Assembly: GCF_900109085.1 (NCBI RefSeq)
Contig: NZ_FNYW01000001.1
Span: forward strand, 1 to 64,000
Direction of reading: 5' to 3'
From: Alkalibacterium gilvum
GTDB lineage: Bacteria; Bacillota; Bacilli; Lactobacillales; Carnobacteriaceae_A
DNA length: 64,000 nt
Positions 55,209 to 63,745 of the stretch are shown here, piece after piece; the stretch's first letter is position 1; every line of letters begins with the position of its first letter. Position numbers and translations under genes: made by a program. Under the pieces are notes generated by a model. That model was not told the DNA's origin. It searched no databases and saw only the letters and a list, made by a program, of their open reading frames with translations.

Positions 55209-57032
55209 ATGCAATTAAATGTAGTAGCTATAAGAATCTGGCTTATTACGTTTGGTATAACATTATTATCTTTCCTTATAACAACAATTTATTATGGGGT
55301 CTTTTATTCTCGTGAGATTAAAGAAAACTATATGAATGAATATGAACAGGTCATAGAAAATGTGGAGAGCTTATCAACTAAGGATCCACGTTTTTTATTG
55401 GAAAATATTGAGTCTATCAATGGTTTCCACCCTCAAGTTAATTTTGCCTTGTTATTAGATGATACGTACACATCAAACGATGATGAATGGGTTTTGCCAT
55501 TTGAAGAAGAAGAACAGAAAATAATATTGGAAGAGCCTGGGATAATAGACAACATTAATTCCGATGAGAATATCATTATTCGAACCGATAAAAACAAAGA
55601 ATATGAATCTAACTTACCCTATGTTTTTCATATCAAATCAACGACCATAGATGGAGAAAATGCATTATTATATTCATGGGCTGACTTATCCTTTTTAGTT
55701 ACATTAGAAAAACGAATCAGTTATTTGCTAACCGGTTTGATTCTTGCTCATCTTCTAGCTGCGTTCTATTATTATTTGTACCTTAAACGGAATGTTTCTG
55801 AACCGATTAATGCAATGACGAATATTGCTTTTGATTATGCACGTGATGATTTCAGTCATCAACTACCTATCTCGGGTCGAGATGATTTGTCAGAGCTGGC
55901 GATGGCGATGAATAAAATGGGACATTCATTGGAAACAAATCGAATGGTGGTTAAGCAGGAAAAAGAATTACTTTCTCATATTTTAGATAATGTTGAAACA
56001 GGTATTTTGTATTATGATTCTGACAAAACCCTTTTATTATCTAATCCTACTGGAGAGATTTTTCTAACACATTATCAAATTGAGGAAGCTTCACAATCCA
56101 AGCAAAGTGATTTTGTTGATATTGAAGAAAAATTAAAAGATGTTTTTAGCACAAAATCTCCGGTTGAATTTACTATTGAATTGAAAGAAACGTACTATGT
56201 TGTTACGATTCTACCGCTACTAGAGAGAGAAAGTAGGGAGTTACGGGGGTTTGTTGTATCAACAAAAGACTTAACCAAGGAACATCGATTAGATAAAATG
56301 AGAGTTGATTTTATCAATAATATTTCTCACGAGTTACGTACTCCGCTGGTTATGATACAGGGTTATAGTGAGGCTATCCTTGATGATGTTGCTGAAACCA
56401 TAGAAGAGAAAAAAGAAATGGCCAAAATAATACGAGATGAATCTCAACGGATGAATCGTATGGTTAATGAGATGCTTGATTTGTCACGAATGGAAGCTGG
56501 ATATATCGAATTACAAAAAACGGAAGTAAATCTAAATACGTATCTTCGTAATTTACTTTTCCGATTTGATACAATGGCGGGCGATGTCGAGGTTTCACTT
56601 CAAATGGAGGCACCGAAAGAAACGATTTATCAGATTCTTGATAAGGATAAGATGGATCAAGTTTTTGTAAATCTTGTCAATAATGCAATTAGACATACAA
56701 GCATGACTGATAAAGATGAAAAAGTCGTAACATTACAATTGCTTAAAGAACAAGAATTGAATGAGATAGTAATGATTGTTAAAGACACTGGGACTGGAAT
56801 ACCAGATGAGGATTTGCCTTACATCTTTGATCGTTTCTTTAAAGCAGATAAAGCGCGAAATAATCAGATATCTAAAGCAAAAGGCACGGGCATAGGGTTA
56901 TCATTAGTTAAGAACATCATAGAAGCTCACGATGGTTTTATTGAAGTGGAATCAAGTTTTGAAGAAGGATCAGCTTTCATTATTCATATCCCCATTGTTG
57001 AAGATGGAGAGTACGACGCAAGTGAGTGGTAA
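55209..57032 (+). CDS. resE: Membrane sensor histidine kinase, ResE-like
   Basis: The 607-residue kinase has two membrane helices (about 10-32 and 165-188) enclosing an outer sensor domain, then HAMP, a PAS-like region, the dimerisation box NNISHELRTPL with the phosphorylated His, and an ATPase domain with NLVNNAIRH, KDTGTGIPDED and GTGIGLSLVK. I chose ATG 55209, after AAGAGGAG. An in-frame ATG at 55191 overlaps that site. It should phosphorylate the adjacent ResD. The cytochrome-maturation genes resABC found upstream in Bacillus are absent. Confidence 0.9.
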   Translation: MQLNVVAIRIWLITFGITLLSFLITTIYYGVFYSREIKENYMNEYEQVIENVESLSTKDPRFLLENIESINGFHPQVNFALLLDDTYTSNDDEWVLPFEEEEQKIILEEPGIIDNINSDENIIIRTDKNKEYESNLPYVFHIKSTTIDGENALLYSWADLSFLVTLEKRISYLLTGLILAHLLAAFYYYLYLKRNVSEPINAMTNIAFDYARDDFSHQLPISGRDDLSELAMAMNKMGHSLETNRMVVKQEKELLSHILDNVETGILYYDSDKTLLLSNPTGEIFLTHYQIEEASQSKQSDFVDIEEKLKDVFSTKSPVEFTIELKETYYVVTILPLLERESRELRGFVVSTKDLTKEHRLDKMRVDFINNISHELRTPLVMIQGYSEAILDDVAETIEEKKEMAKIIRDESQRMNRMVNEMLDLSRMEAGYIELQKTEVNLNTYLRNLLFRFDTMAGDVEVSLQMEAPKETIYQILDKDKMDQVFVNLVNNAIRHTSMTDKDEKVVTLQLLKEQELNEIVMIVKDTGTGIPDEDLPYIFDRFFKADKARNNQISKAKGTGIGLSLVKNIIEAHDGFIEVESSFEEGSAFIIHIPIVEDGEYDASEW

Positions 57033-57065
57033 ATAAATCAGGATAGTGAAAAACGAAACAAACTC

Positions 57066-57093
57066 TTGACAAATTATCTTTGTGCGGTATAAT
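57066..57093 (+). promoter_or_regulatory. Promoter of the FMN riboswitch-ribU unit
   Basis: A perfect TTGACA (57066-57071) and perfect TATAAT (57088-57093) are 16 bases apart, ending 27 bases before the aptamer. Confidence 0.85.
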
Positions 57094-57120
57094 TAAGTCA
57101 AATTAGAATAAGTATGATTC

Positions 57121-57230
57121 ATCTTCAGGGGCAGGGCGAAAATCCCTACCGGTGGTAAAGTCCACGAGCGAGTAAAATTGCTGAACTGGTGTAATTCCAG
57201 TACCGACAGTATAGTCTGGATAAAGAAGAT
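57121..57230 (+). promoter_or_regulatory. FMN riboswitch (RFN element)
   Basis: The closing stem ATCTTC/GAAGAT (57121-57126 with 57225-57230) encloses the conserved RFN core: AGGGGCAGGGCGAAAATCCC, then ACCGGTGGTAAAGTCCACGAGC, the variable stem, CTGAACTGGTGTAATTCCAG and TACCGACAGTATAGTCTGGAT. It binds flavin mononucleotide and lowers expression of ribU when FMN is plentiful. Confidence 0.97.
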
Positions 57231-57264
57231 GGAGCTTTTTGACTGAACAATAAACTGTCTATGG

Positions 57265-57307
57265 CTCTGTTTATCTCCTGAAATTTTGGGATAAGCAGAG
57301 TTTTTTT
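57265..57307 (+). terminator. Expression-platform terminator of the FMN riboswitch
   Basis: CTCTGTTTATC (from 57265) pairs with GATAAGCAGAG (to 57300), followed by seven T. Formation after FMN binding would stop transcription before ribU. Confidence 0.88.
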
Positions 57308-57391
57308 ATCTCATTTTTCAGGAAATAAAAGGACAGTATAATTCAGGGAAGTTCACCCTCAGTAGGATGAATCCTTTTAGGAGGATTTATT

Positions 57392-58000
57392 ATGTCAAAT
57401 AACAAAACACAGAAATTAGTGGGAATCGCTATGTTAGCGTCTATCGCTTGGGTGGTTTCTATGCTATCGTTTCCATTGCTGCCAGGCGCACCGTTTTTAA
57501 AGGTAGATTTCAGTGATCTCGCTGTTTTATTCGGTATGTATGTTTATGGACCAGCTGCCGGAGTTACGATAGCCTTTATTCGCTCGCTTTTATCTTACGT
57601 TCAAAAAGGCGGGGAGATGGGTTTCCCAATAGGGGACACCGCTGCATTCATTGCATCCATTTCGTTTACATTACCGATTTACCTCGTTATTGCTAAATAT
57701 GGTTTGACGGTGAAAAATAAAGTCATCAGTATGGTTTCATCAACATTATCATTAACGGTGATGATGTCTATTCTAAACTGGTTCTTTATTGCGCCAGCCT
57801 ACATGACAGTTATGGGCTTTGATGTTGGTCCTATGCGCTCTTATTTACTGCTAGCTGTCATGCCTTTCAACTTGATAAAAGGTGTATTAGTCGGACTAGT
57901 ATTTTATGTTGCTTTCACTAAGTTAAAACCTTGGCTAGATAAAATGCAAAGGAAGTTCAAAAAAAAGCCAATCCATACTGTTATGACTAATGAAACATAA
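57392..58000 (+). CDS. ribU: Riboflavin ECF transporter substrate-binding component RibU
   Basis: The 202-residue membrane protein has six hydrophobic segments and an N-terminal region typical of ECF S components (LVGIAMLASIAWVVSML). The riboflavin-specific stretch KVDFSDLAVLFGMYVYGPAAGV is present. It binds riboflavin and works with the shared EcfAAT module, which is not in this window. The FMN riboswitch upstream confirms the substrate. A basic tail ends the protein. ATG 57392 follows AGGAGG. Confidence 0.96.
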   Translation: MSNNKTQKLVGIAMLASIAWVVSMLSFPLLPGAPFLKVDFSDLAVLFGMYVYGPAAGVTIAFIRSLLSYVQKGGEMGFPIGDTAAFIASISFTLPIYLVIAKYGLTVKNKVISMVSSTLSLTVMMSILNWFFIAPAYMTVMGFDVGPMRSYLLLAVMPFNLIKGVLVGLVFYVAFTKLKPWLDKMQRKFKKKPIHTVMTNET

Positions 58001-58024
58001 TAAATAATAACTGAATTTTAAAAG

Positions 58025-58067
58025 AGGATATACTATACGCTTATACAGGTATAATATATCCTTTTTT
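58025..58067 (+). terminator. Terminator after ribU
   Basis: AGGATATA (58025-58032) pairs with TATATCCT (58055-58062), with an inner CTATAC/GTATA extension, followed by a six-T run. Confidence 0.85.
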
Positions 58068-58110
58068 CTTGTATTTAAATAGGTTTTTTTCTGAGATAAT
58101 TATTGAGTAA

Positions 58111-58119
58111 TGTTATAAT
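58111..58119 (+). promoter_or_regulatory. Extended -10 promoter of ypbB-recQ
   Basis: TGTTATAAT (perfect TATAAT at 58114-58119) with a CTGAGA -35-like box at 58091-58096 (17-base spacing). Confidence 0.6.
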
Positions 58120-58161
58120 GAAAATGAAAATAAATTCTAAATTAAAGAGGTGAACCATATA

Positions 58162-59214
58162 GTGGAGATTGATTTTTTTTCTAAGTATCTATTAAGCTTA
58201 TTTAGTGAAAAAACCTATGTATCAGCTAAACAATTAAATTTAATTGCAAAAGCAAAGCGAACACCTTCTGTTTTATTTAATGTTGAAAAAAACAAACTAT
58301 ATGCATTGTTTGGTCTTTTTCCTGATATAGCGTTGAAAAAATGGGAAGAGACGACAAGCGTTTTAATTGATAAGGACTTATTAAGTCGAACGGATGGACA
58401 TATGAGGTTAACTAAAAAAGGATTTATTGTTAAATCGTCATTCCTTGAAAAATTCCCAAATTTTAATAATTTAAATCAATTAAGCTATTCGGGGACTATT
58501 CCCATTTTCTTTAATCGACTGGTTTTTATTACACAAATTTTATCTGAATATAGCTATTCTAATAAAAATTACTCCCCATACCTTTCTTCTGTAAATGACC
58601 AGATAAAAATCAAGAAATGGCTAGTAAAGCAAGCTCTTCCAATGGACACACTAATTTATAACTGGTCTGCAGAATTAAGCACGTTATTTAGACACTTACC
58701 TGCAAATGAAGCAGATTTCATTGCTGAACATTTTACTGGATATATGGTTCACGGCGAAACGAGTCGTCAAATCCAAGAAAAGTACAACTATACACAGGAA
58801 GAGTATAGCATAAGGTTAACTCAGTTTAATAATCGAATCATTACGTTGGATTCAAAAATAAATCCTTTACTTTCTTCTTTATTAAGAAGCACGCATAAAG
58901 ACTGTAACGAAGGATTGAGTTATAGTGCAAACCTTACTAAACAATGGCTTGAAAGAGGTAAAGAGATTAATGAAGTCGCAAAAATACGAAAATTGAAGCC
59001 CAATACAATAAAAGAACATATCCTTGAGTGCGTGTTGATCTTAAATTGGCCACACTTTAAAAGATATGTCCCTTATGAAAAATATTCTGCCTGCCATGAA
59101 CTGTTTGAGAAGCATTCGGCTGTTAAATATTCTGAAGCAAAAGATATGATTAAAGAGTTAGATTTTTTTACTTTTCGTTTAGTTGAGATTGAAAGGATTA
59201 GACATGATGAATGA
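58162..59214 (+). CDS. ypbB: YpbB-like helix-turn-helix protein
   Basis: The 350-residue protein resembles Bacillus YpbB, encoded directly upstream of the RecQ-like helicase gene recS. The C-terminal region (about 265-350, including LTKQWLERGKEINEVAKIRKLKPNTIKEHI) is a helix-turn-helix of the kind fused to RecQ in other species. This suggests the two proteins work together on DNA. The N-terminal 250 residues are helical and unrecognised. The start is GTG 58162, ten bases after AAAGAGGTG; GTG 58150 lies inside that site. The gene overlaps recQ by 11 bases. Confidence 0.82.
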   Translation: MEIDFFSKYLLSLFSEKTYVSAKQLNLIAKAKRTPSVLFNVEKNKLYALFGLFPDIALKKWEETTSVLIDKDLLSRTDGHMRLTKKGFIVKSSFLEKFPNFNNLNQLSYSGTIPIFFNRLVFITQILSEYSYSNKNYSPYLSSVNDQIKIKKWLVKQALPMDTLIYNWSAELSTLFRHLPANEADFIAEHFTGYMVHGETSRQIQEKYNYTQEEYSIRLTQFNNRIITLDSKINPLLSSLLRSTHKDCNEGLSYSANLTKQWLERGKEINEVAKIRKLKPNTIKEHILECVLILNWPHFKRYVPYEKYSACHELFEKHSAVKYSEAKDMIKELDFFTFRLVEIERIRHDE

Positions 59215-60664
59215 AATAATGGAAAAAAAGATTTATGATATGCTCGCTCTAAAATTCGGTTTTAATGCTTTAAGACCAGGACAGAAAGAAGCTATAGAAG
59301 CTGCCCTGACCGGCTATCATAGCCTTGTTATGTTACCTACGGGAACTGGAAAGTCATTATGCTATCAACTACCATCATACCTTATGAAAGGAACAACGCT
59401 TGTTATTTCTCCCTTACTTTCTTTAATGGAAGATCAAGTTGAAAACATGAAAAAAAACGGAGAGAAATCTGTAGTAGCCTTAAATAGTCACATGTCTGCT
59501 AATGATAAAAAACGAGCATTAAAGTTATTGGATACATATAAATTTATATATATATCCCCAGAAATGCTGCAACAAGAGAGAATAATGGGACGTTTAAAAA
59601 AAATAGACATTTCTTTACTCGTTGTCGACGAAGCACATTGTATTTCTCAATGGGGAATGGATTTCAGACCGGATTATTTGAAAATCGGTGATCTAAGACA
59701 GGAGCTATCAGAACCTTTGACAATGGCTCTAACAGCAACTGCTGTGAAAAGTGTTAGAAAAGAAATAATTGAAAACTTAAATATTGGATCATATATAAAA
59801 AAAGTGATTTATTCAGTTGATCGACCTACCATACAATTTAGAGTTGAAATGTGCTCGGGAAATAAAAATATCAGACTGATAGAAGCGCTTAAAACATTTG
59901 GGTCATCAGGCATTGTTTATTTTTCGAGCAAAAAACTAGCTGAAAAAATGGCAAAAATAATTCGTGAAACAACTGACTTTTCTGCTGAAAGCTATCACAG
60001 TGAAATAGAGACAAAAGATAAGAAAAAAATACAGGCACAGTTTTTAGACAATAAATTGGATATTATATGTGCGACAAGTGCTTTTGGAATGGGAATTGAT
60101 AAGCCAGACATTAGATATGTTATCCATTATCACATGCCCTCAAATCCTGAAATGTATTTACAGGAGGTTGGGCGGGCGAGTAGAGATAAAAAAGGCGGTG
60201 TTGCTCTACTTTTATATGAACCTGGAGATGAGTATCTCCAGGAAAAGTTACAAAAAGAATCCCTCCCGGAAGAGCCTGAATTAAGATATGCGTACAAGTA
60301 TCCTGAAAAATTAAAAGAACTGAAGGACGACAGTAAAATGCGCCTGGCAAACTATTTTATTTCGCAAAGAATACCTGTTAATCAAGTGATAGAACTTATT
60401 GAGAAAAGAAAACGATATAAAAAAAGACAATTAGAGGTTATGGTTCATTATGCTTTATCAAATAAGTGTAAGCGGCTGCTACTTTTAGAATATTTCAATG
60501 AGAAAATTGAAGATAGAGAGGGAATGTGCTGCTCAAATTGTGGAAATAATTTGTCATTACCTTATGATAGGGTTGAACCGAACGTGTCTGTTATAGATAA
60601 AAAAGAAGGTTGGGAGATCATTTTTAACAAATTGTTTAATTTTAGCAGTCATCCAGAAAAGTGA
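59204..60664 (+). CDS. recQ: RecQ-family ATP-dependent DNA helicase (RecS-like)
   Basis: The roughly 486-residue helicase unwinds DNA in repair and recombination. Motifs in order: LRPGQKEAIEA, LPTGTGKSLCYQLP (Walker A), VVDEAHCISQWGMDFRPDY (DEAH), LTATAVKSV, ATSAFGMGIDKPDIRYVIHY and QEVGRASRDKKGG. A short zinc-binding end has four cysteines (NKCKRLL, MCCSNCG). It lacks the HRDC domain of long RecQ, like Bacillus RecS. I chose ATG 59204, after GAAAGG; an upstream in-frame TTG at 59183 lies before that site. Confidence 0.93.
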   Translation: MMNEIMEKKIYDMLALKFGFNALRPGQKEAIEAALTGYHSLVMLPTGTGKSLCYQLPSYLMKGTTLVISPLLSLMEDQVENMKKNGEKSVVALNSHMSANDKKRALKLLDTYKFIYISPEMLQQERIMGRLKKIDISLLVVDEAHCISQWGMDFRPDYLKIGDLRQELSEPLTMALTATAVKSVRKEIIENLNIGSYIKKVIYSVDRPTIQFRVEMCSGNKNIRLIEALKTFGSSGIVYFSSKKLAEKMAKIIRETTDFSAESYHSEIETKDKKKIQAQFLDNKLDIICATSAFGMGIDKPDIRYVIHYHMPSNPEMYLQEVGRASRDKKGGVALLLYEPGDEYLQEKLQKESLPEEPELRYAYKYPEKLKELKDDSKMRLANYFISQRIPVNQVIELIEKRKRYKKRQLEVMVHYALSNKCKRLLLLEYFNEKIEDREGMCCSNCGNNLSLPYDRVEPNVSVIDKKEGWEIIFNKLFNFSSHPEK

Positions 60665-60673
60665 TCTCAAATA

Positions 60674-60682
60674 TGCTATAAT
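60674..60682 (+). promoter_or_regulatory. Extended -10 promoter of the LysM gene
   Basis: TGCTATAAT (perfect TATAAT at 60677-60682), 31 bases before the start codon. Confidence 0.6.
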
Positions 60683-60713
60683 GAGTATCGTATCAATTGA
60701 AAGGAGTCGCCTT

Positions 60714-61439
60714 ATGAGTAAAAAAGACCGTAAATCTATGGAAGAGCTCTGGTCAAAACGTTTTGACGAAGAAAGTGAAACGAATGGAGAAGAGCCCTTA
60801 TCCAGAAAAGCAAAACGCGAAAGAGAAAAAAGTATATCTCCTATACTAACTGTCACTGTAGTTTTCTTGCTGTTAATTGCTATCCTTCCTACCTCCGCCT
60901 ACTTCTGGTGGGTTAATAGAGATGATTTATCTGAAGAACCATCCAGTCCTTCAGTAGAGCAGGTAGCTCAAAATAATCAAGAAGAAGAAACTGAAACATC
61001 TGATGATAGCAAAGAAGAAGAAACTGAAACTGAAAATAATAATGAGACCAGCAATGCACCTGATGATGGTTCAAATGAAGAGTCTACCAGTGAAGATACG
61101 GAGCCAGATAAAACTTCGGAATCTATAACTGAATCAGAAGTAGATACAGATGAAACTCAATCAGAATCAGAAGTAACAGAAAATCAAGAAGCGACAGAGA
61201 ATGCAGAGCAGACTGAAACGAACACTGAACCTTCGGACACAAGTGTGACTGAAGAGCCAGTTGTTGAAACAGAAGAAAATAACTCAGTAGCTGAAGATGC
61301 AGCTTATTATACTGTTAAAGCTGGAGATAATATGTACCGTATTGCACTAAATCACGGCATGAGTACTGAAGAGCTGATGCAACTTAACGGTCTTCAAACT
61401 GAAACAGTGTATATCGGTCAACAGTTACAAGTAAATTAA
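60714..61439 (+). CDS. LysM-domain membrane-anchored protein (YpbE-like)
   Basis: The 241-residue protein has a charged cytoplasmic N-terminus (about 1-42), one membrane helix (about 43-63), a long outer stretch very rich in Glu, Thr, Ser, Asp and Asn (about 70-195), and a C-terminal LysM motif: YYTVKAGDNMYRIALNHGMSTEELMQLNGL through VYIGQQLQVN. LysM binds peptidoglycan. It matches YpbE downstream of recS in Bacillus. ATG 60714 follows AAAGGAG; the function beyond wall binding is unknown. Confidence 0.9.
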   Translation: MSKKDRKSMEELWSKRFDEESETNGEEPLSRKAKREREKSISPILTVTVVFLLLIAILPTSAYFWWVNRDDLSEEPSSPSVEQVAQNNQEEETETSDDSKEEETETENNNETSNAPDDGSNEESTSEDTEPDKTSESITESEVDTDETQSESEVTENQEATENAEQTETNTEPSDTSVTEEPVVETEENNSVAEDAAYYTVKAGDNMYRIALNHGMSTEELMQLNGLQTETVYIGQQLQVN

Positions 61440-61463
61440 TCTGATAATGAAAGTGTGGAGAGA

Positions 61464-62135
61464 ATGAAAAACGAAACATTAACTATCGCCATAGATGGGC
61501 CAGCGTCATCAGGAAAGAGCACTGTAGCAAAAAGGATTGCATCCGAATTGGACTTGATTTATGTCGATACTGGGGCAATGTATCGAGCATTGACATTTCA
61601 GGCGCTGGAAAGCAATGTAAACATAAAGGATCAAAAAGCTCTTGTTGACTTGTTGGAAAAGACAGATGTAACATTTGAGCCAAATGAAAAAGGGCAGTCT
61701 GTATTTTTAAATGGACGAGACATTACTTACGATATAAGGGATAATAATGTAACTAATACTGTTTCAGTAGTTGCAGCACATCCAGAAGTACGTGTCTTAA
61801 TGGTGAAACGCCAACAGGATATGGCCTCGAATAATGGCGTTGTCATGGACGGTCGTGATATTGGTACGGTGGTCTTGCCAGATGCGGATCTCAAGATATT
61901 TTTAGTTGCCAGTGTGAAAGAAAGAGCTGAGCGACGGCATAAAGAAAATAAAGAAAAGGGTATTTTTTCTGATATCGATCAACTTAAAAAAGATATTGCT
62001 GAAAGAGACTACAAAGATTCGACACGGGACTCATCACCTTTAAAACAAGCAGAAGATGCCTTCAGAATCGATACAACAAAACTGTCTATAGATGACGTCG
62101 TAAATGAAATAAAAAAGTTGATTCAAAAGATTTAA
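61464..62135 (+). CDS. cmk: Cytidylate kinase
   Basis: The enzyme phosphorylates CMP and dCMP. It has the P-loop IDGPASSGKST, YVDTGAMYRALTF for CMP, MDGRDIGTVVLPDADLKIFL, and RDYKDSTRDSSPLKQAEDA, all Cmk signatures. I prefer ATG 61464 (MKNETLTIAIDGP) with GGAGAG just upstream, though spacing is short; GTG 61455 would add three residues. The cmk-rpsA-der order is standard for Firmicutes. Confidence 0.96.
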   Translation: MKNETLTIAIDGPASSGKSTVAKRIASELDLIYVDTGAMYRALTFQALESNVNIKDQKALVDLLEKTDVTFEPNEKGQSVFLNGRDITYDIRDNNVTNTVSVVAAHPEVRVLMVKRQQDMASNNGVVMDGRDIGTVVLPDADLKIFLVASVKERAERRHKENKEKGIFSDIDQLKKDIAERDYKDSTRDSSPLKQAEDAFRIDTTKLSIDDVVNEIKKLIQKI

Positions 62136-62236
62136 TTAACAGTTCTCGCACAATATAGTATGTTTTAGTGGAAATTATTTTATATATTCGGTACAATTAA
62201 AGATGTAGGAATTATTGGTTTTGGGAGGCAAATATA

Positions 62237-63634
62237 ATGACAGAAGAAAACAGAAACGAAGTAACTGAAGAGGAAGCAGTAGAAGCTGCAAAAGAGCAAG
62301 TACAGGTGGATACACCTGACGATACTACTGCACAAGATGTTTTTGCGGAAAATGAGAAACAGCAGGTACAACCTGCAGTTGAAATAGACGACGCAGCATC
62401 TGGTGAATCAATGTCTGACGTAATGAGAGACGTCGACGATATCACCCCTGGAGATTTAGTCAAAGGTGAAGTGTTGACCATCGATAATGATAAACAAGTC
62501 ATTGTTGGTTTAGAAGGCGGACAAGAAGGTGTCATTCCGCCACGTGAGTTATCAACTGAACGATTTGATAAACCATCTGATGTTGTATCTATTGGTGAAA
62601 CTATCGATGTCGTTGTGTTAAGAGACGTTAAAGATAAAGAACAAGGGAGCTTCATTTTATCTAAAAAACGTGTAGATCAACGTAAAGTTTGGGAAGAATT
62701 ACAGCAAAAATATGATAATAATGAAGTGATCGAAGCAACAGTTTCTCGCGTCGTTAAAGGGGGATTAACCATCGATTTAGGCGTAAGAGGATTTGTCCCA
62801 GCTTCACAAATCGACACTCATTTTGTCAGTGATTTAAATCAGTTTGAAGGAAATACCTACAACTTTAAAATCATTGAAATTGATCCTAAAGAGCGCCAGC
62901 TAATCTTATCACGTAAAGTGTTACTAGAAAAAGAGAGAGCAGCAGAACGTGAAGAAGCACTCGAAAAACTTGAAGAAGGATCAGTTGTTGAAGGCGAAGT
63001 TGTTCGTCTGACTAACTTTGGTGCTTTTGTCAATGTTGGTGGCGTAGATGGTCTCGTTCATATTTCAGAGATTGCTCATGAACGTATCGCATCACCTAAG
63101 GATAAATTATCTAAAGGTGACAAAGTGGAAGTCAAAGTTCTTAAAGTGGATAAAGAACAAGAACGTGTTTCTCTATCTATTAAAGAAACATTACCTGGAC
63201 CTTGGGATAATATTGAAGAAGAGCTTCCAGCTGGTTCTGTAACTAAAGGAACGGTTAAACGTGTTACAGACTTTGGTGCTTTTGTTGAGGTTAAACCAGG
63301 TGTTGAAGGACTCGTTCATATTTCTGAAATGGCTCACAAGCATGTGGAAACACCACACGAAGTTGTAGCTAAAGATGAAGAATTAGACGTTAAGGTATTG
63401 AGTGTTAAACCTGATGAAGAGCGTATTTCTTTAAGTATTAAAGCTTTAAAAGAAAATCCGAACGAATCAGCAGACACTGAAAAACCAAAAGCAGCGCCTA
63501 AGAAAAAAGCTGAAGATAAACCTGAAATTAAACAACCAGCATTACGCGATGAAGATGACGAAGGTGCATTTACATTGGGTGATCAAATTGGTGACCAACT
63601 TTCAGGATTTATGGATGAAGATGACGAAGAGTAA
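62237..63634 (+). CDS. rpsA: Ribosomal protein S1 homologue (four S1 domains)
   Basis: The 465-residue protein has four S1 RNA-binding repeats, at about 72-145, 160-230, 247-320 and 332-405. The third and fourth contain LTNFGAFVNVGGVDGLVHISE and VTDFGAFVEVKPGVEGLVHISE. An acidic N-terminal extension of about 65 residues and a Lys/Pro/Glu then Asp/Glu-rich tail flank the repeats. Firmicutes S1 is shorter than the six-repeat proteobacterial form. It likely helps mRNA binding on the 30S subunit. ATG 62237 follows GGGAGG. Confidence 0.94.
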   Translation: MTEENRNEVTEEEAVEAAKEQVQVDTPDDTTAQDVFAENEKQQVQPAVEIDDAASGESMSDVMRDVDDITPGDLVKGEVLTIDNDKQVIVGLEGGQEGVIPPRELSTERFDKPSDVVSIGETIDVVVLRDVKDKEQGSFILSKKRVDQRKVWEELQQKYDNNEVIEATVSRVVKGGLTIDLGVRGFVPASQIDTHFVSDLNQFEGNTYNFKIIEIDPKERQLILSRKVLLEKERAAEREEALEKLEEGSVVEGEVVRLTNFGAFVNVGGVDGLVHISEIAHERIASPKDKLSKGDKVEVKVLKVDKEQERVSLSIKETLPGPWDNIEEELPAGSVTKGTVKRVTDFGAFVEVKPGVEGLVHISEMAHKHVETPHEVVAKDEELDVKVLSVKPDEERISLSIKALKENPNESADTEKPKAAPKKKAEDKPEIKQPALRDEDDEGAFTLGDQIGDQLSGFMDEDDEE

Positions 63635-63658
63635 TCAATAAAAAGGTATCTTTTACCG

Positions 63659-63700
63659 CACCCAACTGTATTTAGGTATAATGCCTATTACAGTTGGGTG
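63659..63700. repeat. Large palindrome with an embedded TATAAT upstream of der
   Basis: CACCCAACTGTA (63659-63670) pairs perfectly with TACAGTTGGGTG (63689-63700). An inner stem TAGGTA/TGCCTA (63673-63678 with 63682-63687) brings the two arms to an almost continuous 42-base dyad. A TATAAT lies at its centre (63677-63682). No T-run follows. It could be an operator over the der promoter, or the rpsA terminator. Confidence 0.65.
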
Positions 63701-63745
63701 TCCTGTTTTAACGCATAATTATAAATATGAAAGAAGGTGTTATTG

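Noticed and set aside
62212-62655. 147-residue minus-strand open frame opposite rpsA
   Set aside because: It is Ser/Thr/Cys-rich shadow sequence from the acidic rpsA 5' end, with no binding site or promoter.
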